DNA of 10,172 bases from Acidobacteriota bacterium (GTDB taxonomy: Bacteria > Acidobacteriota > Aminicenantia > Aminicenantales > Aminicenantaceae): NCBI GenBank assembly GCA_030609975.1, contig JAUWSR010000118.1, positions 1 to 10,172 on the forward strand, in the 5' to 3' direction. Shown here one piece after another: positions 5,652 to 10,172 of this stretch (positions are counted from its first letter, which is position 1; every line of letters starts with the position of its first letter). A program made the position numbers and the translations under genes. Under the pieces are notes generated by a model. That model made no database searches. It was not told the DNA's origin and saw only the letters and a list, made by a program, of their open reading frames with translations.

Positions 5652-7679
5652 ATGCTACCAGGTGAAAAGAAATACCCGCATATTTTTAGCCCGATAAAGA
5701 TTGGGAAACTCTGGGCCAAGAACAGAATCAAGTATGCTTCGACCGAGACGAATTTCAACTATAGCGATGGCTTTGTCTCTGAAAAAGAGCTGGCCTACAT
5801 CGAGGTCCATGCCCGGGGTGGTTCGGGCATTGTGACCACGCAGGGCGCCTACACGGATCCGAGAAGTGAAGGCCAGGGGTATGTCGGCATGATGGGGATC
5901 TGGAATGACAAATTCATCCCCGGCCTGAAGAAGATGGCTGACATCATCCATCAGGGAGATGCCTTAGCCTGCCTGCAGCTGATGCACTGCGGCCGGGTCG
6001 GGGGGATCAATTTAGATTATACTGTTGGCCCGTCTGTCATTCCACAGCGGTTGCGCCGGTTCAGGCCACCCCGGAAGATGAGCATCCCTGAAGTCGAAGA
6101 GTGCATTCAGGAGCACATCGATGGTGCCCGAAGAGCCGTTGAAGCGGGGTACGACATCATCGAGATTTCCGGCATCGTTGGATACCTCCTCTCGAATTTC
6201 ATCTCATCCTACACAAACTGGCGGAGTGACGAGTACGGCGGCGATATCCACGGACGATGCACCATCGTTCGCAAGATCATCGAAGGGATGCGCAAAGAAA
6301 TCGGCTCTGACAAAGCGATTGGGATCCGTCTCTGCGGCTGGGAGATGCTGGATGACCGGGGAGGGAGCACGGAAGAAGAGAGCATGGAGTCACTCCGGAT
6401 TGCCGAAAAAGCGGGCTGTGACTACTTGAGTGTGACTGTCGGCTGGCAAGAATCCTTGGGCTCTGTTATTTCCAGAGATATCCCCATGGGCAAGTGGCTC
6501 TATGTGGCCGAACGAACGAAGAAAGAATTGAAGATTCCTATCAGCATGGCCTACCGGCTCTTCGTGCCGGAGATTTCGGAGAAGGCCATCGCCGAAGGAA
6601 AACTGGATATCTGGGAGATGTGCCGGCCTCAGATTGCCGATCCCGCTCTGCCAAACAAGATCATGTGGGATGTGCAGGAGGATATCATTCCCTGTATAGC
6701 CTGTCAGGTCTGCTTGGCCCGTCTCTTCCGGGATGCGCCGGTGACTTGCACGGTGAGGCCATCCTGCAGCCATGAGGGCGAGCGGGAATGGGGCTACTAC
6801 GGCTTTCCCCAGACAGACATAAAGCGAAAGATCATCGTGGCCGGAGCCGGCATTGCCGGTCTCCAAGCAGCAAAGATCGCAGCAGAAAAAGGACATGATG
6901 TGACAGTCTACGAGAAGACGGAAAATGTCGGCGGTCAGTGGTACTATGCCTCTCGGAATCCCTGGGGTGAAGATTCGGACAAATACTGGGACGACGAGGA
7001 ATTCATGCGCTGGGTCAATCATATAAAGGCTCAGTGCGATAAATTCGGAGCTAAATTCATCTTCAACACACCCGTAACCAAAGAGCTTCTGACTGAGGAA
7101 AAGCCAGACTCCGTCGTTATAGCTACTGGAGCTGTTCCTGAAGTGCCGGATATACCCGGTGCCGATAAACCGTACGTGGTGAGCATGTTCGATGTTTTTA
7201 CAGGTAAGATCGATCCGGGGAAAAATGTGGTCATTATCGGCGGATCAGGAGCAGCCATATCCCTGACATTGTATATCATCGATAAATTTGAGAAGCTGGG
7301 AATCGAAGAGCCCAATATCGTCATGATCGACCCTGCCCCGCGTTTTGGCTGGGATGTGAATCCCTCCTACATCTGGCGCTACAGGTTGAGGCTCAAACAG
7401 GCCAAAGTGCAGCAGTTGACCTTCGGCCAGGTGAAAGAGATCAAAGATGACGGTGTGATAGCGGATTGGACGATTGTGGATAGAAAGAAGAAAGAGAAAA
7501 TTCCGTTCAAGGACCAGACTATTCCTGCCGACACAGTAATCCTTGCCCAACTCGTGCCCAACAAGGAATTGGGTTATGGCGCTATCAAGGGCGATGTGTC
7601 CAAAATCGGCGATTGTGTCTGGATACGGCGCGGTATCGATGCCATCCAGGATGGTTATCGCCTGGGAATGAGATTTTAA
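5652..7679 (+). CDS. NADH:flavin oxidoreductase / 2,4-dienoyl-CoA reductase (FadH/BaiCD) family protein
   Basis: A 675-residue three-part flavoenzyme that normally passes electrons from NAD(P)H via FAD and a 4Fe-4S cluster to FMN, reducing a C=C bond in the cytoplasm. The Old Yellow Enzyme barrel covers about 8-345, with QLMHCGR (109-115) and FISSYTNWRSDEYGG (183-197). The cluster motif is C348, C351, C354, C366. The FAD domain begins at VAGAGIAGLQAA (396-407) with VGGQ (426-429) and ATG (491-493); the NAD(P) Rossmann segment is VVIIGGSGAA (526-535). The C-terminal IGDC...AIQDGYRLG is typical, and length matches E. coli FadH (about 670). Two departures stand out. Tyr178 (FadH Tyr166) is kept, but the FadH catalytic His252 position is Gln266 (VGWQE for GWHE). 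Cluster spacing is C-x2-C-x2-C-x11-C instead of C-x2-C-x3-C-x11-C. It likely works with the ferredoxin downstream. Substrate unknown; an enoate, steroid-like or amine compound are all possible for the family. Confidence 0.88.
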   Translation: MLPGEKKYPHIFSPIKIGKLWAKNRIKYASTETNFNYSDGFVSEKELAYIEVHARGGSGIVTTQGAYTDPRSEGQGYVGMMGIWNDKFIPGLKKMADIIHQGDALACLQLMHCGRVGGINLDYTVGPSVIPQRLRRFRPPRKMSIPEVEECIQEHIDGARRAVEAGYDIIEISGIVGYLLSNFISSYTNWRSDEYGGDIHGRCTIVRKIIEGMRKEIGSDKAIGIRLCGWEMLDDRGGSTEEESMESLRIAEKAGCDYLSVTVGWQESLGSVISRDIPMGKWLYVAERTKKELKIPISMAYRLFVPEISEKAIAEGKLDIWEMCRPQIADPALPNKIMWDVQEDIIPCIACQVCLARLFRDAPVTCTVRPSCSHEGEREWGYYGFPQTDIKRKIIVAGAGIAGLQAAKIAAEKGHDVTVYEKTENVGGQWYYASRNPWGEDSDKYWDDEEFMRWVNHIKAQCDKFGAKFIFNTPVTKELLTEEKPDSVVIATGAVPEVPDIPGADKPYVVSMFDVFTGKIDPGKNVVIIGGSGAAISLTLYIIDKFEKLGIEEPNIVMIDPAPRFGWDVNPSYIWRYRLRLKQAKVQQLTFGQVKEIKDDGVIADWTIVDRKKKEKIPFKDQTIPADTVILAQLVPNKELGYGAIKGDVSKIGDCVWIRRGIDAIQDGYRLGMRF

Positions 7680-7801
7680 CCTGGACTATTCACGAGTCGA
7701 GGTTGCTGCAAAGGCAAGGAAGTGGCCCACGAAGCTGTAGTGAACTACCGCAAGTGGGCTACAACGAAGACTTTGTAGTGAGATCGGCTCGCCTGAAAGG
7801 T

Positions 7802-7919
7802 AAAAAATGTCGATTATGAATAGAAAGCACATTGAAAACGGAAATCTCCAGGTAATTTACTGGAAGAATAATGTAAATGATTGATATTGCTTTTGTTGAA
7901 CTAAGTATCGACATTTTTT
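7802..7919. repeat. 13-bp perfect inverted repeat with 92-base loop
   Basis: AAAAAATGTCGAT (7802-7814) is the exact reverse complement of ATCGACATTTTTT (7907-7919). The arms end in an A-tract and a T-tract. The right arm followed by its T-run could act as a terminator-like or antiterminator-type structure in RNA, or the pair could be the ends of a tiny mobile element remnant or a site for a DNA-binding protein. No target-site duplication flanks the outer ends. Confidence 0.6.
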
Positions 7920-7928
7920 TATGAATAG
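7814..7928. repeat. 10-bp direct repeat TTATGAATAG beside the inverted-repeat arms
   Basis: TTATGAATAG occurs at 7814-7823 and 7919-7928, 105 bases apart, each copy directly to the right of (and sharing one base with) an arm of the 13-bp inverted repeat. The combined pattern of arm plus decamer, twice, is unlikely to be chance. It does not fit a simple insertion duplication, because one copy lies inside the arms. Confidence 0.5.
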
Positions 7929-7952
7929 TTCAGGCTAGAAGAGGAGAGAACA

Positions 7953-8270
7953 ATGATACACAATAAAATTGCGAGCGCAAAACCTCAGATACCAGGAACG
8001 AAGATGAGTGTCTATCCCCATTCGGGATCGAGCCATCTGGGCATATACCCATGGATCGATGCCTATAGATGCACGGGATGTGGAGCGTGTGCCAAGGCCT
8101 GCCCGCCTGACATCATCGGCTTCCACAAAGGAAAGGCGGCCATTATTCTCGATCTCTGCCAGCAGTGTGGCGAATGCTTCGAAGCTTGCCCTGTGGAGGG
8201 AGCCATTCTGTTTAAGCTCCCGCCAGGTGGACCTGAGTCGGGTAACACGCTATACGTATCAAAGATTTAA
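7953..8270 (+). CDS. 2[4Fe-4S] ferredoxin
   Basis: A 105-residue electron-transfer protein with two classical cluster motifs. C40, C43, C46 and C50 lie in CTGCGACAKACPP, and C69, C72, C75 and C79 in CQQCGECFEACP, spaced as in bacterial-type ferredoxins where the fourth Cys of each motif serves the other cluster. A 39-residue N-terminal extension without a signal peptide precedes the fold, and a short C-terminal tail of about 20 residues follows. The ATG at 7953 has GAGGAGAG (7941-7948) upstream. It lies 273 bases after the flavoenzyme and 73 bases before the VOC gene. The simplest inference is that it feeds or drains electrons for the upstream FMN/FAD enzyme, or is a small subunit of an oxidoreductase complex. 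Ferredoxin identity is near certain; the partner is inferred from position. Confidence 0.9.
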   Translation: MIHNKIASAKPQIPGTKMSVYPHSGSSHLGIYPWIDAYRCTGCGACAKACPPDIIGFHKGKAAIILDLCQQCGECFEACPVEGAILFKLPPGGPESGNTLYVSKI

Positions 8271-8308
8271 TTGATCTGAACAGACTTAATTGACCTGAAT
8301 TATCCAGG
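8267..8308. repeat. tandem 14-mer repeat and adjacent palindrome between ferredoxin and VOC genes
   Basis: TTAATTGATCTGAA (8267-8280) is repeated as TTAATTGACCTGAA (8286-8299), 13 of 14 bases identical with a 19-base period. The second copy runs into an imperfect palindrome, CCTGAATTATCCAGG (8294-8308). The first copy includes the ferredoxin stop codon. It may be an operator-like site or a small duplication. Confidence 0.45.
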
Positions 8309-8343
8309 CTAAATCGAAAATATCAAGGAAAGGAGGAAATTGA

Positions 8344-8772
8344 ATGCCAGAGCAAGTTAAAACAAATTTTTTGGACCATATTTGCATCGCGGTCAACGAT
8401 GTCAAGAAAGCCGAGAAGGACTACATCGATGCCTTTGGTTGGGAAGTGGCCTACCGCTACGTGGATGAACCGGAGAAGATCCGGGTCAGCGGCTTTATGG
8501 TCGGGCCGACGGCCATCGAGGTCATGGAAGATATGGATGGGACCGGTGAAGTGGCCAAGTTTATCCAGAAGCGCGGTGAGGGCGTCATGCTCATCAGCTA
8601 CAACGTGGACAATTGCGGGGAAGCGCTCGATAAACTGAAAGCCAACAACGTGAAGCTCATCGACCAAGAGCCAAGACTCTTCGCCGAATACAACAGGAAC
8701 TTTGCTTTTATCCATCCCGCACCCATGCATGGCATCCTGACAGAGATCATCGACGGGAGTTACGAAAAGTAA
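8344..8772 (+). CDS. VOC / glyoxalase superfamily protein, methylmalonyl-CoA epimerase-like
   Basis: A 142-residue vicinal-oxygen-chelate protein covering the whole methylmalonyl-CoA epimerase fold: LDHICIAVNDV (10-20), VSGFMVGPTAIEVMED (48-63), AKFIQKRGEG (71-80), the VDNCGEALDKLKANNVKLID segment (88-107), FAFIHPAPMHGILTEI (120-135). Epimerases bind a divalent metal through two His, a Gln and a Glu. Here the first His (H12) and the last Glu (E134) are kept, but the GEGLHHIA segment of true epimerases reads GEGVMLIS (78-85), so the internal metal His is lost. It is therefore probably not a working methylmalonyl-CoA epimerase; another isomerase, lyase or binding role is open. The start is ATG 8344 with AGGAGG (8331-8336). 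It is flanked by the ferredoxin and the OCD-family gene, reading the same way with short gaps. Confidence 0.8.
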   Translation: MPEQVKTNFLDHICIAVNDVKKAEKDYIDAFGWEVAYRYVDEPEKIRVSGFMVGPTAIEVMEDMDGTGEVAKFIQKRGEGVMLISYNVDNCGEALDKLKANNVKLIDQEPRLFAEYNRNFAFIHPAPMHGILTEIIDGSYEK

Positions 8773-8793
8773 GGTCCATCCTGTTTGGACTTT
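8771..8793 (+). terminator. weak hairpin after the VOC gene
   Basis: AAGGTCCA (8771-8778) pairs with TGGACTTT (8786-8793), 8 pairs including one G-U, around a 7-base loop. The hairpin overlaps the VOC stop codon. There are only three T residues, so termination would be partial at best; it may attenuate transcription or protect the mRNA 3' end before the OCD-family gene at 8832. Confidence 0.3.
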
Positions 8794-8831
8794 GATAAAG
8801 AATTTAGCCCTAGTAAATAAGAGGAGCAGCC

Positions 8832-9839
8832 ATGAAAGTCCGTGTCATCAATCAGTCTGAAGTGCACGATCTCCTTCCGATGAGTGAGTGCATCGAAGTG
8901 ATGTCCGAAACCCTGCAAAGTTTGGCGAGAGGCGATGCTGTTCAGCCTTTGCGATCGGCCATGAGGCTTCCTGATATAACCGGAGTCTTGGGTATGATGC
9001 CGGCCTTTCTTGGGAAGCCAAGAGCCATGGGTGTCAAGGTTATCAGCGTCTTTCCGGGAAATATCGGAACTGAATTCGAGTCGCACCAGGGCGCTGTGTT
9101 ACTTTTTGACACCGAACACGGTCAGTTGCTGGCCGTCATCGATGCGAATGAAATCACAGCTGTCAGAACAGCCGCGGTTTCTGGCGTGGCCACTCGACTT
9201 CTGGCAAACAAAGATGCATCTGACCTTGCTCTCCTGGGATCCGGTACACAGGCTTGCAGTCATCTGGAAGCCATGCGTCTGGTCCGCAACATACACCGAG
9301 TAAGAGTCTGGAGTCTGCCACTTGAACATGCCCAAGAATTTGCGGCACAAGAATCTGAACGACATGGTATTACAGTCGAGTCCATGAAAACGGCCCAAGC
9401 TGCTGTGGATGGTGCCGATATCATATGCACAGTCACTTCGGCAAAGGAACCAGTACTCTTCGGCGAATGGATCTCGGCCGGGGCACACATCAATGCTGTG
9501 GGTTCATCCAATCCTTTTGCCCGTGAGTTGGATACAGCCGCAGTAGTCAAATCACACTTGTTTGTCGACAGACGAGAGTCTGTGCTGAATGAAGCCGGAG
9601 ACTTTCTGTTTCCCAAGAAAGAAGGGGCCGTGGGTGATGACCACATTTTGGGCGAAATCGGAGATATCCTGTTGGGCAAGATACAGGGAAGACAGACCGA
9701 AGAAGAGATCACGCTGTTCGAGTGCCTCGGACTTTCAGTTGAGGATGTGGCCTCGGCACATCATGTTTATCGAAAGGCTCTTGAGAATAAGGTCGGGACT
9801 TCGGTCGATTTGATTGGAGGGCGTCATGGTCAGTCTTGA
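8832..9839 (+). CDS. ornithine cyclodeaminase / mu-crystallin family protein
   Basis: A 335-residue NAD(P)-binding protein of the family that includes ornithine cyclodeaminase, archaeal alanine dehydrogenase, ketimine reductases and EutC. Visible: K69 in MGVKVISVFPGN (66-77), R112 in EITAVRTAAVSG, the dinucleotide motif LLGSGTQA (134-141), and INAVGSSNPFARELD (220-234). K69 and R112 fall at the numbers of the substrate-binding residues of Pseudomonas ornithine cyclodeaminase. The catalytic Asp of that enzyme (in VGGDCPGK) is Ser226 here, so cyclodeamination of ornithine is unlikely; a dehydrogenase or imine reductase is more plausible. The ATG start has GAGGAG (8821-8826). The gene overlaps the next one by 14 bases, so the two are translationally coupled. 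Paired with a threonine-dehydratase-like gene it recalls eutC-eutB of hydroxyectoine breakdown, but no other eut gene is in the window. Confidence 0.87.
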   Translation: MKVRVINQSEVHDLLPMSECIEVMSETLQSLARGDAVQPLRSAMRLPDITGVLGMMPAFLGKPRAMGVKVISVFPGNIGTEFESHQGAVLLFDTEHGQLLAVIDANEITAVRTAAVSGVATRLLANKDASDLALLGSGTQACSHLEAMRLVRNIHRVRVWSLPLEHAQEFAAQESERHGITVESMKTAQAAVDGADIICTVTSAKEPVLFGEWISAGAHINAVGSSNPFARELDTAAVVKSHLFVDRRESVLNEAGDFLFPKKEGAVGDDHILGEIGDILLGKIQGRQTEEEITLFECLGLSVEDVASAHHVYRKALENKVGTSVDLIGGRHGQS

Positions 9840-10172
9840 ACCCATACTCATCGATGAGGTCTACGCGGCGAGAGAAAGGATCTCGGGTACAATCCTACGT
9901 ACACCGCTGATTCGGTTGAACGTCAATAACCTGCCGACAGAGATTTATCTCAAGCTGGAAAACCTACAGCCTGTCGGAAGTTTCAAGGTGCGGGGTGCCA
10001 CAAATGTTTTAAAAAAAGCTACCAAAGAGCAGTTATCACAGGGAATATCCACAGCCAGCTCTGGGAACTTGGGATTGGCCTTGGCGTGGTATGCTCAACG
10101 AATTGGTATTCCCTGTACTGCCATTGTGTCGGACAAATCACCAGAGGCAAAACTTTCCCCCTTGAAAGAAGC
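9826..10172 (+). CDS. threonine/serine dehydratase-like PLP enzyme (partial, 3' end outside window)
   Basis: The first 115 complete codons of a fold-type II PLP enzyme. The start is ATG 9826, with GGAGGG (9816-9821) inside the end of the preceding gene and a 14-base overlap. Family features are RTPLIRL (25-31), YLKLENLQPVGSFKVRGA (41-58) with K54 as the PLP Schiff-base lysine, and the phosphate-binding loop region SSGNLGLALAW (where threonine dehydratases usually read SAGNHAQGVA). The enzyme should eliminate water or ammonia from a hydroxy- or amino-substituted amino acid, forming an enamine/imine that the coupled OCD-family protein could reduce or process. The frame is open to the end of the window; the catalytic core and any C-terminal domain are not visible. 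It could be a threonine or serine dehydratase, a hydroxyaspartate dehydratase or EutB-like. Confidence 0.88.
   Translation, partial: MVSLEPILIDEVYAARERISGTILRTPLIRLNVNNLPTEIYLKLENLQPVGSFKVRGATNVLKKATKEQLSQGISTASSGNLGLALAWYAQRIGIPCTAIVSDKSPEAKLSPLKE

Larger units (their letters stand above)
7680..7952. other. structured 273-base intergenic region
   Basis: The longest gap between genes in the window. The first half contains stems: GCCCAC/GTGGGC (7725-7730 with 7754-7759) enclosing GTAG-TGAA-CTAC (7737-7748), then CTACAA/TTGTAG (7759-7764 with 7773-7778). The two larger stems share base 7759, so at most one is complete at a time. The second half holds the inverted repeat 7802-7919, the direct repeat 7814-7928, an inner stem TCCAG/CTGGA (7847-7864) and a weak promoter-like pair, TTGAAC (7896-7901) with TATGAA (7920-7925). 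The ferredoxin may have its own promoter here. The first 33 codons in frame with the preceding gene look protein-like (see findings). Confidence 0.5.

Noticed and set aside
6390..7022. 210-codon open frame on the minus strand
   Set aside because: It lies wholly inside the flavoenzyme gene, which has full domain support; the translation shows no recognisable motif. It is a shadow frame.
7613..7819. 68-codon open frame crossing the flavoenzyme end
   Set aside because: More than one third lies in another frame of the flavoenzyme and there is no ribosome site at its start; only its last part looks protein-like, reported as a possible decayed fragment.

Overview
The window looks like a metabolic gene cluster from an anaerobic bacterium. 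All nine genes lie on the + strand. Coding is dense, starts have clear AGGAGG-type ribosome sites, composition is moderate, and the gene content combines a TRAP importer, sulfur-type enzymes, iron-sulfur oxidoreductases and a 2[4Fe-4S] ferredoxin. That mix would fit a Desulfobacterota-like (former Deltaproteobacteria) lineage. This placement is inference from gene style; no rRNA or other marker gene is present. No tRNA, rRNA, CRISPR array, transposase or origin was seen.

Layout. Positions 1-246 are an AT-rich leader with a good sigma70-type promoter (118-146). Next come a fused DctQ-DctM TRAP transporter (247-2121), a cytoplasmic arylsulfotransferase-like beta-propeller (2142-3380), a sulfatase-fold protein with Thr where the nucleophile Cys/Ser should be (3468-4694), and a PP-loop protein of the PAPS-reductase/CysD type (4694-5527). 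A second block holds a 675-residue FMN/4Fe-4S/FAD ene-reductase of the 2,4-dienoyl-CoA reductase (FadH) family (5652-7679) and, after a structured 273-base gap, a 2[4Fe-4S] ferredoxin (7953-8270). The third block is a methylmalonyl-CoA-epimerase-like VOC protein (8344-8772), an ornithine cyclodeaminase/mu-crystallin family protein (8832-9839) and the start of a PLP threonine/serine dehydratase (9826 to the window end).

How they may work together. The TRAP permease should import an organic anion, with its DctP binding protein presumably outside the window. The three sulfur-type proteins lack signal peptides, so they would act on an imported or intracellular compound. Two of them, the propeller and the PP-loop protein, share a nearly identical C-terminal tail (KMxxRLxKLGY), which suggests a common docking partner or a complex. 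The ene-reductase and ferredoxin form a plausible electron-transfer pair. The last two genes resemble the EutC/EutB pairing of ectoine catabolism and would handle an amino-acid-like intermediate. The substrate is not identifiable from sequence.

Several enzymes carry changes at canonical catalytic positions: sulfatase nucleophile to Thr50, FadH His to Gln266, VOC His-His to Met-Leu, OCD Asp to Ser226, and no Cys pair in the PAPS-reductase-like protein. Textbook names should therefore be treated as family labels only. The sulfotransferase-like, sulfatase-like and CysD-like trio is the best candidate for an undescribed system here.
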